NCBI RefSeq assembly: GCF_003544855.1
Contig: NZ_CP032101.1
Span: 930,001-994,000, forward strand
DNA: 64,000 nucleotides
DNA from: Malaciobacter marinus
GTDB lineage: Bacteria > Campylobacterota > Campylobacteria > Campylobacterales > Arcobacteraceae
Direction: 5' to 3'
Of this stretch, positions 1 through 9,416 are shown piece by piece (the stretch's first letter is position 1; each line of letters begins with the position of its first letter). Made by a program: the position numbers and the translations under genes. The notes beneath the pieces were generated by a model. That model did no database searches. It saw only the letters and a program-made list of their open reading frames with translations, and had not been told where the DNA came from.

Positions 1-996
1 ATCTCTATTGTATCTGCAATAGCCATGAAAGATGTTATAAATGTTCAAATAGAGTATATATTTTTAGATGAAAATAGAGATTTTTATCATATTCCAACAG
101 ATACAATAAAATCTAAACTTTTTAGTTCTAGTGAGTATAAAAAATGCCAAAAACTTTTATTGCAAAAAGATGGTTTTTTTACACAAGCTGGATTTTTATC
201 AAAACCTAAAAAGTTAGAAGCAGATGTTTATTTAAATATGATGCATGGTGGTGATGGCGAAGATGGTGTAATTGCTTCACTTTTAGAGTTTAATAATCTT
301 GATTTTATAGGTCCAAGAAAAGAAGCTTGTACTGTTAGTTTTAATAAATTTTTAACAAAAGGTTATGCTCATAGTGTAAATGTAAAAACTATTGATTATA
401 AATATTTTACAAAAGATGATGAGATTTTAATTGAAGATTTCCCTGTAATAATTAAGCCAGTAAGACTTGGTAGTTCTATTGGTGTATCAGTTGTAAAATC
501 AAAAGAAGAGTTAGAGTATGCTCTTGATGTGGCTTTTGAATTTGATGATGCGATAATAATAGAGCCTTTTGTAAATGGAATAAAAGAGTATAACCTAGCA
601 GCTTGTAAAATAGCTGGTGAGTTTGAGTTTTCTATTATTGAAGAGCCTCAAAAAGCAGAGTTTTTGGATTTTGATAAAAAATATTTAGATTTTGCTAGAA
701 CTAGTACTGCTTTAAAAGCTGATATATCAAAAGAGCTAGAAGAAAAAATAAAAGAAAAATTTAAAGCTATTTATAATACACAATTTGAGGGAGCACTTAT
801 TAGGTGTGATTTTTTTGTTAAAGATGATGAAGTATATTTAAATGAAATAAACCCAGTTCCAGGAAGTATGGCAAACTATCTTTTCTCAAATTTTGATGAA
901 GTTATAAAAAAACTTTCTAAATCATTGCCAAAAACAAGAAAGATTTTAATAAACTATGAGTATGTAAATAAGATTCAAGCAAGTAAAGGGAAATAA
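1..996 (+). CDS. ddl: D-alanine--D-alanine ligase, 5' end cut by window
   Basis: This enzyme joins two D-alanines with ATP in the cytoplasm to make the dipeptide that MurF adds to the peptidoglycan precursor. The frame is open from base 1 and the codons before the first ATG at 25 read ISIVSAIA, which matches the conserved segment before that Met in epsilon-class Ddl, so the true start lies left of the window. Visible ATP-grasp features are the KPVRLGSSIGVS strand/loop and the C-terminal metal-binding NEINPVPGS. The stop is followed directly by the TTG start of the next gene. The order ddl, hydrolase, murF is familiar from Campylobacter, supporting the call. Only a short N-terminal portion is missing. 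Confidence 0.95.
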   Translation: MSIVSAIAMKDVINVQIEYIFLDENRDFYHIPTDTIKSKLFSSSEYKKCQKLLLQKDGFFTQAGFLSKPKKLEADVYLNMMHGGDGEDGVIASLLEFNNLDFIGPRKEACTVSFNKFLTKGYAHSVNVKTIDYKYFTKDDEILIEDFPVIIKPVRLGSSIGVSVVKSKEELEYALDVAFEFDDAIIIEPFVNGIKEYNLAACKIAGEFEFSIIEEPQKAEFLDFDKKYLDFARTSTALKADISKELEEKIKEKFKAIYNTQFEGALIRCDFFVKDDEVYLNEINPVPGSMANYLFSNFDEVIKKLSKSLPKTRKILINYEYVNKIQASKGK

Positions 997-1716
997 TTGG
1001 CAGTTAAGAATATAGCAGTTTTTGAAAAAGAGTTTGATGTATCTTATGAAATAGTAAATGCAAATGCAAAACAAGATATAGTTTTCTTGCATGGTTGGGG
1101 AAGTAATAAGCAAATTATGAAAAATGCTTTTGAACATTGCTTGGAAGACTTTAGACATATTTATATTGATATGCCAGGTTTTGGAAAAACATCAAATAGT
1201 TATATTTTGCATACAAATGATTATGCTTTAATAGTTGAAAAACTACTTTATGCTATAAAATCAGAACCAGTTGCGATTGTAGGACACTCATATGGTGGAA
1301 AAGTTGCAACTTTATTAAAACCAAAAAATCTTGTTTTATTAAGTAGTGCTGGTATAGTTGAGAAAAAAAGTTTAGATGTAAAACTAAAAATTTTTCTTGC
1401 CAAAATATTTAATAAATTGGGTTTTTTAAAACTAACTAAAATTTTTAGAAGTAAAGATGTAGATTCAATGAGTGAAAATATGTATGAAACTTTTAAAAAT
1501 GTAGTAAATGAAGATTTTAGCAAACAGTTTTCAAACTTTCCAAATAATGCACTTATTTTTTGGGGAGAAGAAGATAAAGCAACTTCACTTGAGTCAGGGA
1601 AGAAATTATCACAGTTAATTAAAAAATCAAAATTCAAATCATACAAAGCAGATCACTTTTTTTTCTGTATTCATGCAGAAGATATAGCAAAGGAAATAAA
1701 GAATGGAATACTTTAA
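997..1716 (+). CDS. alpha/beta hydrolase between ddl and murF
   Basis: Predicted serine hydrolase of 239 residues. The fold is shown by the oxyanion-region HGWG (residues 32-35), the nucleophile elbow GHSYGG with Ser98, an acid candidate in WGEEDK near residue 192, and the likely catalytic His220 in ADHFF. The start is TTG immediately after the ddl stop, indicating translational coupling, and the 3' end overlaps murF by 14 bases. Homologues sit between ddl and murF in Campylobacterota, suggesting a cell-wall related role, but the substrate is not known. No signal peptide is seen, so it probably acts in the cytoplasm. Confidence 0.85.
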   Translation: MAVKNIAVFEKEFDVSYEIVNANAKQDIVFLHGWGSNKQIMKNAFEHCLEDFRHIYIDMPGFGKTSNSYILHTNDYALIVEKLLYAIKSEPVAIVGHSYGGKVATLLKPKNLVLLSSAGIVEKKSLDVKLKIFLAKIFNKLGFLKLTKIFRSKDVDSMSENMYETFKNVVNEDFSKQFSNFPNNALIFWGEEDKATSLESGKKLSQLIKKSKFKSYKADHFFFCIHAEDIAKEIKNGIL

Positions 1717-3139
1717 TTTATTTACTGAAATAGTTTTCATAATGGCACTTGGTTGGTATATGATTACTAATTTGCAGTGGTATAATTATAAGCTAGAAAG
1801 AGTTATATTAAAGCATCATAAACAAGAATGGCATTTTACATATTTTGTTTTTCCTATTGTTATTTTTTATGTATTAAATGATATAGCTTTTGCTATATTC
1901 TTTTATGTATTTTATGCAGGTTTATTTTATCTTTGGAATAAAAAACTTGATAGACCACTTGTTCTTACTTCAAGAGTAAAAAGATTTTTGGCAATTTTAT
2001 TGTTTGTTACTTTTGCCATTAAAGCTTTATGTTTAGTTAGTCAATCATGCTATATCTCAGCTATTTTTATACCTTTGATTTTGGCATATGTTATCTCTAT
2101 GGTTTTAGAAAAAATCTTTTTTATATCTTTTAAAAATCAAGGTAAAAAAAGAGTTCAAGCTATGAAGAATTTGAAAATAGTAGCGATTACTGCTTCATAT
2201 GGTAAAACTTCTATAAAAAACTATTTATATCAAGTGTTAAGAAATAAATATGTTACATATAAAACTCCAAGATCTGTAAATACAATTGCAGGGATAGTTT
2301 TAGATGTAAATAAAGACTTACCATCAAATACACAAGTTTATATTGCAGAAGCTGGGGCTAGACAAGAGGGTGATATTGCAGAAATTGCAAATTTTTTAGA
2401 ACCACAATATTGTGTAATAGGAAGTGTTGGTGAACAGCATATTGAGTATTTTAAGACTTTGGAAAATATTATTAAAACTAAGTCTGAATTACTTCACTCT
2501 CCAAGGTTAAAAAAAGGTTTTGTACATGAAAGCGTACCATTAAAAAAACATCCATCAATTATTAAATTTCCAGATAATTTAAATATTACAATGAGTAATT
2601 TAGATGGCATATGGTTTGATGTTGAAATCAATGGAATAAAAGAGCACTTTCATGCTCCTTTACTTGGAAGTTTTAATGCAATAAATCTAACAGCTACTAT
2701 ATATGTAGCCCTTGAACTTGGAATGAGTTTAGAAGAGATAAAAGTAGCATTTGAAAAACTTCAACCTGTACCACATAGACTTCAATTAATTCATGCTGGT
2801 GGAAAAATAATAGTTGATGATAGTTTTAATGGTAATCTTGAGGGAATGCTTGAGGCTGTAAATATTTGCTCAACATATGAAGGTAGAAAAGTAATAGTAA
2901 CTCCAGGACTTGTAGAATCAACTGATGAAGCAAATATATTATTAGCAAAACAGATTAATGAAAATTTTGATTTAGTAATAATCACAGGAAAGCTAAATTC
3001 ACATTTATTAAGTAAAAATATTGATGAAAAAAAGGTTATTGTTTTAAAAGACAAATCAAAACTTGAAGAGTTATTAGCACAAAAAACACAATCAGGTGAT
3101 TTGATACTTTTTGCAAATGATGCACCAAACTTTATATAA
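1703..3139 (+). CDS. murF: UDP-MurNAc-tripeptide--D-Ala-D-Ala ligase
   Basis: Adds D-Ala-D-Ala to the UDP-MurNAc tripeptide, the last cytoplasmic step of peptidoglycan precursor synthesis. The 478-residue protein carries the Mur ligase P-loop as ASYGKTS (G167, K168, T169), the conserved EAGARQEGDI segment and a C-terminal ligase domain with VPHRLQ. The first 135 or so residues are hydrophobic, with about four membrane-spanning stretches; this membrane-anchored form is typical of epsilon-class MurF and makes the protein longer than enteric MurF. The start overlaps the hydrolase by 14 bases, so the three wall genes form one operon. Confidence 0.95.
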   Translation: MEYFNLFTEIVFIMALGWYMITNLQWYNYKLERVILKHHKQEWHFTYFVFPIVIFYVLNDIAFAIFFYVFYAGLFYLWNKKLDRPLVLTSRVKRFLAILLFVTFAIKALCLVSQSCYISAIFIPLILAYVISMVLEKIFFISFKNQGKKRVQAMKNLKIVAITASYGKTSIKNYLYQVLRNKYVTYKTPRSVNTIAGIVLDVNKDLPSNTQVYIAEAGARQEGDIAEIANFLEPQYCVIGSVGEQHIEYFKTLENIIKTKSELLHSPRLKKGFVHESVPLKKHPSIIKFPDNLNITMSNLDGIWFDVEINGIKEHFHAPLLGSFNAINLTATIYVALELGMSLEEIKVAFEKLQPVPHRLQLIHAGGKIIVDDSFNGNLEGMLEAVNICSTYEGRKVIVTPGLVESTDEANILLAKQINENFDLVIITGKLNSHLLSKNIDEKKVIVLKDKSKLEELLAQKTQSGDLILFANDAPNFI

Positions 3140-3166
3140 AATTTTATTTTGTGAGAGGAAATCACG

Positions 3167-3655
3167 ATGGAAAAGATATATGCCCCTTGGCGACATGAAT
3201 ATGTAACAGAAGACAAAATCAAAGGTTGTGTTTTTTGTCATATTGGGAAAAACTTAGAAGATGAAAAATTACAAGTAGTATTTAGTGATGAATTATGCTA
3301 TGTTGTGATGAATAAATATCCATATTCCCCTGGGCATATGATGGTTATTCCTTATACTCATACAGATAAAATTGAAGACTTAGATGATGAGGTTTGGTTA
3401 AGAATTAGCCTTAGAGTAAAACAAGGTGTTAAATTATTAAAAGATGTGATGAATGCACATGGGGTTAATATTGGGATGAATCTAAGTGATGCTGCTGGCG
3501 CTGGGATAGCTGAACATGTTCATTATCATTTGCTTCCTAGATGGAAAGGTGATACTAATTTTATCACAGTTATTGGGCAAACAAGAGTCTATCCTGCTGA
3601 TTTTAATGAGATATTTAACAGGCTGAAAAATAACGCTACAAAATATTTTGTTTAG
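3167..3655 (+). CDS. HIT family nucleotide hydrolase/transferase
   Basis: A 162-residue histidine-triad protein; family members hydrolyse or transfer nucleotidyl groups from substrates such as AMP-lysine or dinucleoside polyphosphates. The triad is H117-V-H119-Y-H121 followed by LLPRW, and an N-terminal C21-x2-C24 pair resembles the zinc site of longer HIT proteins. A GAGAG-like GAGIAEH lead-in precedes the triad. It lies 27 bases behind murF with a GAGAGGA ribosome site and is probably the last gene of the wall operon. The physiological substrate cannot be told from sequence. Confidence 0.9.
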   Translation: MEKIYAPWRHEYVTEDKIKGCVFCHIGKNLEDEKLQVVFSDELCYVVMNKYPYSPGHMMVIPYTHTDKIEDLDDEVWLRISLRVKQGVKLLKDVMNAHGVNIGMNLSDAAGAGIAEHVHYHLLPRWKGDTNFITVIGQTRVYPADFNEIFNRLKNNATKYFV

Positions 3656-3708
3656 ATATTATAATAATTTAATGTGAAATTTAATATAATTTCAAAACAT
3701 AAAAAAAG

Positions 3709-3780
3709 CTTAAGGTTTAAGCAGAACATAAGAGATAAATAACTACTTATGCTTCATAATTTTTATAAAATTATAGGAGT
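3709..3780. promoter_or_regulatory. Two inverted repeats upstream of pstS
   Basis: The 130-base gap before pstS holds two short dyads: GCTTAA/TTAAGC arms around 3709-3723, and CATAAG/CTTATG arms around 3728-3752. Neither is followed by a T-run, so they look more like regulator sites or leader structure than terminators. A phosphate-responsive operator would be expected here, but I cannot match either to a defined box. This is pattern only. Confidence 0.3.
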
Positions 3781-3785
3781 AAGTT

Positions 3786-4601
3786 TTGAAAAAATTACTA
3801 CTTACATTAATCACACTCTCTTTAACTTTTTTAAATGCATCAGATTTAAAAGTATTTGAAAATTTAAAAGGTACTTTAAATATAGCTGGTGGAACAGCTC
3901 ATATAAAATGTGAAAAAGAAGCTATCAAAAACATAATGAGAAAATATCCAGATATTACTATTTCAATTGCAGGTGGAGGTAGTGGGATTGGTATAAAACA
4001 AGTTAGTTCAAAAATCATTGACCTTGCAAATTCAGGAAGAAAACCAACACAAAAAGAGATTAAAAATGGAGATTTAAAACTATTTCGTTTTGCAATTGAT
4101 GGAATAGGTGTTATTGTTAATCCTAAGTTAAATATTGATTCTTTAACAACAAAACAATTACAAGATATTTTTAGTGGAAAAATAACTAATTTTAAAGAGT
4201 TAGGTTTATCAAATGCACCTATAAATTTATATACAAGAGATGAGTCTAGTGCTACAAGAAAAGTTTTTTGGAAAAGAGCTTTAAAAAAATCACCTATATC
4301 AAATAAAGCAAGAGTTGTATCATCAAATGCAGCTATGAAAACAGCTATTTCAAAAGATAAAAATGCTATTGGTATTATCTCTTTAGGTGTAGCAAATGAT
4401 AGTGTAAAGTTATTGAATATAAATGGTGTTAAACCAACAGTTGAAAATATAAATAATGACAGTTACAATGTAGCAAGAGGTTTATATTTATTAAGTAGTG
4501 GTGAGCCATCAAAATTAGCAAGTGCATATATCTCTTATTTAAGAAGTAATGAGGGCGCAAAAATAGTATCAAAATATGGTTTTATTCCAATAAATGAATA
4601 A
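3786..4601 (+). CDS. pstS: Phosphate ABC transporter substrate-binding protein
   Basis: Periplasmic phosphate receptor of the PstSCAB importer, 271 residues. It has a Lys-rich N-terminus and hydrophobic signal peptide of about 18 residues, the phosphate-binding GGGSGIGI region and the TRDESSATR motif, both characteristic of PstS-type receptors. Translation starts at TTG behind AGGAG. The 3' end overlaps pstC by 8 bases, so expression is coupled. No phoU, phoB or phoR lies beside the operon, so its regulator must be encoded elsewhere. Confidence 0.92.
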   Translation: MKKLLLTLITLSLTFLNASDLKVFENLKGTLNIAGGTAHIKCEKEAIKNIMRKYPDITISIAGGGSGIGIKQVSSKIIDLANSGRKPTQKEIKNGDLKLFRFAIDGIGVIVNPKLNIDSLTTKQLQDIFSGKITNFKELGLSNAPINLYTRDESSATRKVFWKRALKKSPISNKARVVSSNAAMKTAISKDKNAIGIISLGVANDSVKLLNINGVKPTVENINNDSYNVARGLYLLSSGEPSKLASAYISYLRSNEGAKIVSKYGFIPINE

Positions 4602-5436
4602 TATTTTTTCTAAAGGGCTACTTATAATAACTCTTATAAGTAGTTTTTTGGTTTTTTGCATTTTTTTTATAATTTTTTATTTATGTATAGATTTATTTAG
4701 TTTAGATGAATTGAAGAGTTTTTTCTCTTTTACTTGGAGTGTACAAGATAATAAGTATGGAATCTTGACTTTTTTATTTGGTTCTTTTATTATAAGTTTT
4801 TTAGCATTGATTTTGGGTTTTGTTTTTTCATTTTCTATTTGTAGTATTATATTTCTTACAAATTCGTCACTAATCAAATTTTTCTTAGAAAAAACTGTTT
4901 TGATGATGGCTACAATTCCTACTGTAATTTATGCTTTTTCAGCACTATTTATTTTTGTTCCTTTTATTAGTTATTTTAAACCAAGTTCAACATTATCTAT
5001 AATTGTTGCTAGTGTTGTTTTATCATTGCTTATTATTCCAACTATGAGTTTGATTTTTTTGAATATATTCAATAGTTTATCAAAAAAATACATGAAATGT
5101 TGTATGAATTTATCCATAAGTAAAGAAGAGTTTTTTTTTAAATTTGTAATAAAAAATTCTATTACACAATTAAGTCAAGGAGTTTTATTAGCAACTACAA
5201 GAGCTTTGGGTGATACTATGATTGTTTTGATGCTTGCAGGAAATGCATTGGCTTTTCCTACATCTATATTTGATTCTACTAGAAGTTTAACATCTCATAT
5301 AGCATTGATTTTTGCAAATGATTTTGAATCAATGGCTTTTAAAGCAATTTTTTTATGTGCATTTTTACTTTTAAGTTCTAATTTTATACTAATACTTATT
5401 ATTAGAAAAATAAAAGGTAAAACATATGAAGTATAA
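4594..5436 (+). CDS. pstC: Phosphate ABC transporter permease PstC
   Basis: Inner-membrane permease subunit of 280 residues with six predicted membrane helices. The cytoplasmic coupling loop contains TRALGDTM, the Pst version of the EAA-type motif that contacts PstB. It overlaps pstS by 8 bases and pstA by 11, placing it firmly in the pst operon. PstC and PstA are similar; the assignment of this one as PstC follows its position before the second permease and its sequence around the coupling loop. Confidence 0.9.
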   Translation: MNNIFSKGLLIITLISSFLVFCIFFIIFYLCIDLFSLDELKSFFSFTWSVQDNKYGILTFLFGSFIISFLALILGFVFSFSICSIIFLTNSSLIKFFLEKTVLMMATIPTVIYAFSALFIFVPFISYFKPSSTLSIIVASVVLSLLIIPTMSLIFLNIFNSLSKKYMKCCMNLSISKEEFFFKFVIKNSITQLSQGVLLATTRALGDTMIVLMLAGNALAFPTSIFDSTRSLTSHIALIFANDFESMAFKAIFLCAFLLLSSNFILILIIRKIKGKTYEV

Positions 5437-6295
5437 ACTTTATAAATTGATATTGTATGTTTTTACTTTAGGTGCTATATTTTTAGTTTATACACTTTTG
5501 GGATTTGTTTTATATAAAGGACTTGCTTCTATCTCTTTAGAATTAATTTTTCAAGATACAGATGTAGTAAATGCTCTTTTGTTAAAACAAAGAGTATTTG
5601 ATGGTATTTTTCCTGCAATTGTAGGAACACTTATGCTTATAATATTGAGTTTGGCTTTTTCATTTATTTTTGGTTTTGCTAGTGGAATATACTTAAGTGT
5701 ATATGCAAATAAAAAAGCAAAAGAATATATTAATTTTTGTTTTGAGCTTCTTTCATCTGTTCCATCTATATTAATTGGGCTATTTTTTTTACTATTAAGT
5801 ATATATTTGCATGAAGAGTTTTTAACTAATTTTTTACCATCACTTTTTCTTTCATCTTTGGCTTTAGCACTATTAGTTATGCCTTATATTGTAAAAAATA
5901 CTCAATATGCTTTAGATAGTATTCCAAAACATATAAAATTATTGTCATTGAAATTAGGTTTATCTAAAACTAAAAATCTTTTTTTAGTACTTATTCCTTA
6001 TTGTTCAAAAGAGCTTTTAAGTGGTATCTTTTTAGCTTTAGGTAGAGCTTGTGAAGATACAGCTGTTATTATGTTAACAGGTGCAGTTGCTAGTGTTGGA
6101 ATTGCTAGCAGTATTTTTTCTAAATATGAAGCATTGCCTTTTTATATTTATTATATATCAACAAACTATGCAGATCAAACTGAATTAAATCAAGCTTTTA
6201 GTGCTGCACTTATTCTTTTGATTATTTCATTGGTTTTATTTTTACTTACAAAACTTATACAAAAAGGGGTTAAAAGAAAAGATGGTTATTATTAA
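5426..6295 (+). CDS. pstA: Phosphate ABC transporter permease PstA
   Basis: Second permease of the phosphate importer, 289 residues with about six hydrophobic helices. The coupling-loop motif ALGRACEDTAVIM is diagnostic of PstA. It overlaps pstC at its start by 11 bases and pstB at its end by 14. Together with PstC it forms the membrane channel energised by PstB. Confidence 0.9.
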   Translation: MKYKLYKLILYVFTLGAIFLVYTLLGFVLYKGLASISLELIFQDTDVVNALLLKQRVFDGIFPAIVGTLMLIILSLAFSFIFGFASGIYLSVYANKKAKEYINFCFELLSSVPSILIGLFFLLLSIYLHEEFLTNFLPSLFLSSLALALLVMPYIVKNTQYALDSIPKHIKLLSLKLGLSKTKNLFLVLIPYCSKELLSGIFLALGRACEDTAVIMLTGAVASVGIASSIFSKYEALPFYIYYISTNYADQTELNQAFSAALILLIISLVLFLLTKLIQKGVKRKDGYY

Positions 6296-6938
6296 AAATC
6301 TAAAATTAGAATTTTCAAATAGAGTTATTTTTGAAAATTTAAATTTAGAAATAAAAGAGAATAAAATTACTGCTATTCAAGGTCCAAGTGGTATAGGAAA
6401 AACATCACTATTTTTATGTATTAACTCTATGATTAGATATGAAGATGACTATAAATTAAGTGGAGAAATACTTTACAAAAAAAATGATAACTATATTGAT
6501 CTATTAAAATTAGATGAAAATCAAGCACAAGATTTGAGAAAAGAGATAATTTATGTATCCCAACACCCTGATTTACTTCCTATGAGTATATATGATAATT
6601 TGAATTTTTTTGCTAAAACACATAAATTAGAGAATAAACATGAAAGAATATTAGAAGCTTTAAAACAAGTTTATTTATATGATGAGGTAAAAGATATTTT
6701 ACATAAAAGTGCTTTTAATTTATCAGGAGGACAGCAACAAAGATTGATTTTAGCAAGGGCTTTACTCTTAAAGCCAAAACTTTTATTGCTTGATGAACCT
6801 ACTGCCTCACTTAATGAATCACTTAGCCAAAAAATAGAGGAAATGCTAAAAAATCAAAATATTACTATTTCGATAATTAGTCATTTTAAATCGCAAATAA
6901 ATAATATTGCTGATTTTTGTTATTTCTTAGAAGAATAA
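6282..6938 (+). CDS. pstB: Phosphate ABC transporter ATP-binding protein
   Basis: ATPase of the phosphate importer. Walker A is GPSGIGKTS (residues 34-42), the ABC signature is LSGGQQQR (147-154), and Walker B LLLLDEPTA follows near 168-176. At 218 residues it is shorter than typical PstB proteins of about 250, lacking part of the C-terminal tail, but all catalytic motifs are present. The gene overlaps pstA by 14 bases and ends the operon. Confidence 0.88.
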   Translation: MVIIKNLKLEFSNRVIFENLNLEIKENKITAIQGPSGIGKTSLFLCINSMIRYEDDYKLSGEILYKKNDNYIDLLKLDENQAQDLRKEIIYVSQHPDLLPMSIYDNLNFFAKTHKLENKHERILEALKQVYLYDEVKDILHKSAFNLSGGQQQRLILARALLLKPKLLLLDEPTASLNESLSQKIEEMLKNQNITISIISHFKSQINNIADFCYFLEE

Positions 6939-6945
6939 AAGTTTT

Positions 6946-7221
6946 TTATTCTTCTAAATTTTCTTGACTCTCTTCTAATAGTTGCTCTATTTTAGCGTAA
7001 ACTTCTTCTGCTTGTTCATCATTCATCTTATCTTCTTTTATCGCAAGAACAATATTTTGTAATTCTAAAAGAAATGACTCCATTTCTCTTGATTCATCCA
7101 TATTATCTTCTGTTTGCTCACCTTTTTCAATTAGTTTATGCAAGTCTTCAATATAAGCTTCTACTTCTGGTATCATTGTTGTTTCAACTACTTCTAATAA
7201 ATCTTCTTTTATTTGTGTCAT
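6946..7221 (-). CDS. Acidic helical small protein, function unknown
   Basis: A 91-residue, strongly acidic protein (many Glu and Asp) predicted to be almost entirely helical with heptad-like Leu/Ile spacing. There is no signal peptide, membrane segment or recognised motif. It is convergent with pstB, whose stop lies only 7 bases away, and its start ATG is preceded by GGAAA. I do not recognise the family. Codon use matches the neighbours, so it is probably a real gene rather than a chance frame. Confidence 0.65.
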   Translation of the reverse strand: MTQIKEDLLEVVETTMIPEVEAYIEDLHKLIEKGEQTEDNMDESREMESFLLELQNIVLAIKEDKMNDEQAEEVYAKIEQLLEESQENLEE

Positions 7222-7385
7222 ATGTATATTTTCCTTTGATTTTTTCTATTATAACAAAAGCTAGGTTTATTGTAACAAATCTATTGAAATATTGATTAAA
7301 TTTTTAATGTAGATTAAAAATTTTTTTATTATATATGATTTTTTAGTATTATATACATATGAATATAATCTATAAAGGATTTCTT

Positions 7386-8630
7386 ATGAAAAGAGATGTA
7401 GTTATAATAGGTGGAGGTATTGTTGGCCTAAATTGTGCCTATTTTCTACAAAAAAGTGGAAGAAAAGTAACAATAATAGACGAGGGTGATATTACAAACT
7501 CAACATCATTTGGAAATGCAGGTTTATTATCTTCTTATGATAAAACACCCTTAAGTTATCCAGGAGTTATAACAAATACTTTAAAGCTTATGCTAAAAGG
7601 TCAATCTCCAGCAATTTTTCATCCTACATTAAGTCCTAAGATATACAAGTGGTTACTAAATTTTATGCTTAGTGCAAATGAAAAAAGAACAAAAAAAACA
7701 ATGATGCTTTTTGAAAAGTATGGAGAACTATCTTTACAGTTTTATGAACAAATGATAAAAGAGCATAATTTGGATTTTGATTATCATAGAGATGGAATGT
7801 TGTCTGTTTTTACAGAAGAGAAAAGTTACAAAGAGAAATTGAAAAAATATAATTATATAAATGAAGATAGATTTAAAGTTTTAAAATTTGATGAATTACA
7901 AGAGTATGTACCAACAATAACAAATAAAGCAAAGGGTGCAATTTTATTTAAAAAGAATGCACATTTTGATTCAAGAAAAGTTATGAGTGAATTAAAAAAA
8001 CATTTAGAACAAGAAGGAGTAGAGTTTATACTAAATGAAAGAGTAGAACAGTTAGATATTAGAAATGACAAGATAAAATATATAATCACTTCAAATGGAA
8101 ATCAATATAGACCTGAACATACTATTATGTCTACAGGTTATCAAACATTGCTTGCAAATCAATGTAAAAAGGATTTGATGATGACTCCTGCAAAGGGATA
8201 TAGTATTACTTTTGAAATGCCAAAAGAGTTTGTACCAAAAACTTCTACATTATTTAATGATTTGTTTATAGTTATGACTCCAAGAAAAGATAGTGTAAGA
8301 CTTACTTCAAAATTAGAAATAGGAAGTAATGACCCTGCTGTGGTACAAAAACAAATTGATAGTATAAAAAGTAATTTTTTTGAATATAATAGAGCTTTTG
8401 ATATGAAGGGTGAAGTAAATTGGACAGGTTTTAGACCTCTTACTCCCAATGATATACCTTTAATAGGAAGAGATGAAAACATAAAGAATTTGACATACGC
8501 GATGGGATTAGGCTGGTTAGGTATGACTTTTGCTCCAGCTGTTGGTTCAATAATAAGTGATTTAGTATCAAATGATAAAACAAATGCTCAAAGTGATGGA
8601 ATATTACTTTTTTCAGGATTTTATCAATAA
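7386..8630 (+). CDS. FAD-dependent D-amino acid dehydrogenase-like oxidoreductase
   Basis: A 414-residue DadA/DAO-type flavoprotein. The N-terminus carries the dinucleotide-binding GGGIVGLNCAYFL, and the C-terminal GFRPLTPNDIPLIG and the GLGWLGMT segment are characteristic of the DadA branch. The family oxidises D-amino acids or related amines to keto acids, passing electrons to the respiratory chain. I chose ATG 7386 because AAAGGA sits 6 bases upstream; an in-frame ATG at 7359 lacks such a site. A class D beta-lactamase follows 9 bases after the stop, probably co-transcribed. The exact substrate is not determined. Confidence 0.85.
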   Translation: MKRDVVIIGGGIVGLNCAYFLQKSGRKVTIIDEGDITNSTSFGNAGLLSSYDKTPLSYPGVITNTLKLMLKGQSPAIFHPTLSPKIYKWLLNFMLSANEKRTKKTMMLFEKYGELSLQFYEQMIKEHNLDFDYHRDGMLSVFTEEKSYKEKLKKYNYINEDRFKVLKFDELQEYVPTITNKAKGAILFKKNAHFDSRKVMSELKKHLEQEGVEFILNERVEQLDIRNDKIKYIITSNGNQYRPEHTIMSTGYQTLLANQCKKDLMMTPAKGYSITFEMPKEFVPKTSTLFNDLFIVMTPRKDSVRLTSKLEIGSNDPAVVQKQIDSIKSNFFEYNRAFDMKGEVNWTGFRPLTPNDIPLIGRDENIKNLTYAMGLGWLGMTFAPAVGSIISDLVSNDKTNAQSDGILLFSGFYQ

Positions 8631-8639
8631 AGGATAAAC

Positions 8640-9407
8640 ATGAAAAGATTATTTGTACTACTACTATTTATTAGTAGTTTATTAAAAGCAGAAGATATTG
8701 AGATAAGATTAGTATTTAACTCTTTTAATGTAGATGGCACAATAGTTATACAATCTTTAAATAGTAATAAAAACTATGCTTATAATTTAAATAGGGCAAC
8801 AAAACCTTTGTTGCCAGCTTCAACTTTCAAAATACCAAATAGTTTGATTATATTAAATGAAAAACTACTAAAAGATGAAAATCAAATAATAAAGTGGGAT
8901 AAAAAAAAGAGATTTTTAGATGTATGGAATCAAGACCAAACTTTAAAGAGTGCTTTTAAATACTCTTGTGTTTGGTGCTATCAAAAATTTGCAAAACAAA
9001 TCTCAATACAAAAGTATGAAAACTATTTGAAACTTTTTGATTATGGAAATAAAAAAGTTGGTATTGATTCAAGTAGCTTTTGGCTTGATGGAGATATAAA
9101 AATCACAGCATTTGAACAAGTAGAGTTTTTAAAGAAATTGTACTTAAATAATCTACCACTAGATAAAAAATATATAAATATAGTAAAAGATATTATGTTT
9201 GAAGAAAAAAACAGAAAATATAAACTAAGTTCAAAAACTGGATGGGCTACATCAGTAAAAAATAAACATGGATGGTATGTGGGCTTTTTAGAAACAAAAA
9301 ATGATGTTTGGTTTTTTGCAACAAATCTTTTAATAGAAGATTTTAAAAGATTAGATTTAAGAAAAAAAGTAACCTTAGAAGTCTTGAGACAAAAAAGGGT
9401 AATTTAG
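8640..9407 (+). CDS. Class D (OXA-type) beta-lactamase
   Basis: Serine beta-lactamase of 255 residues with a signal peptide ending near residue 17. All class D hallmarks are present: S61-T-F-K64 (active Ser and the Lys that is carboxylated in this class), S109-C-V111, Y135-G-N137, W148 in the omega-loop region, and K199-T-G201. It would act in the periplasm on penicillin-type substrates. Codon use matches the neighbours and there is no integron or IS nearby, so it looks like a resident chromosomal gene rather than a recently captured one. The substrate spectrum cannot be inferred. Confidence 0.92.
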   Translation: MKRLFVLLLFISSLLKAEDIEIRLVFNSFNVDGTIVIQSLNSNKNYAYNLNRATKPLLPASTFKIPNSLIILNEKLLKDENQIIKWDKKKRFLDVWNQDQTLKSAFKYSCVWCYQKFAKQISIQKYENYLKLFDYGNKKVGIDSSSFWLDGDIKITAFEQVEFLKKLYLNNLPLDKKYINIVKDIMFEEKNRKYKLSSKTGWATSVKNKHGWYVGFLETKNDVWFFATNLLIEDFKRLDLRKKVTLEVLRQKRVI

Positions 9408-9416
9408 ATAATCAAA
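9400..9416. repeat. 17-bp direct repeat, left copy
   Basis: TAATTTAGATAATCAAA occurs here, overlapping the last codons and TAG stop of the beta-lactamase gene, and again exactly at 10959-10975. The two copies bracket the methyltransferase remnant, an unknown gene and the S24 repressor. A repeat spanning the 3' end of a gene and repeated beyond a small module is the layout expected for an attachment site, but no integrase is present. Confidence 0.6.

Noticed and set aside
1248-1646. Long minus-strand frame under the alpha/beta hydrolase
   Set aside because: Shadow of a clear gene; no motif or ribosome site. Similar antisense frames under murF, dadA-like, rplB and other genes were rejected for the same reason.
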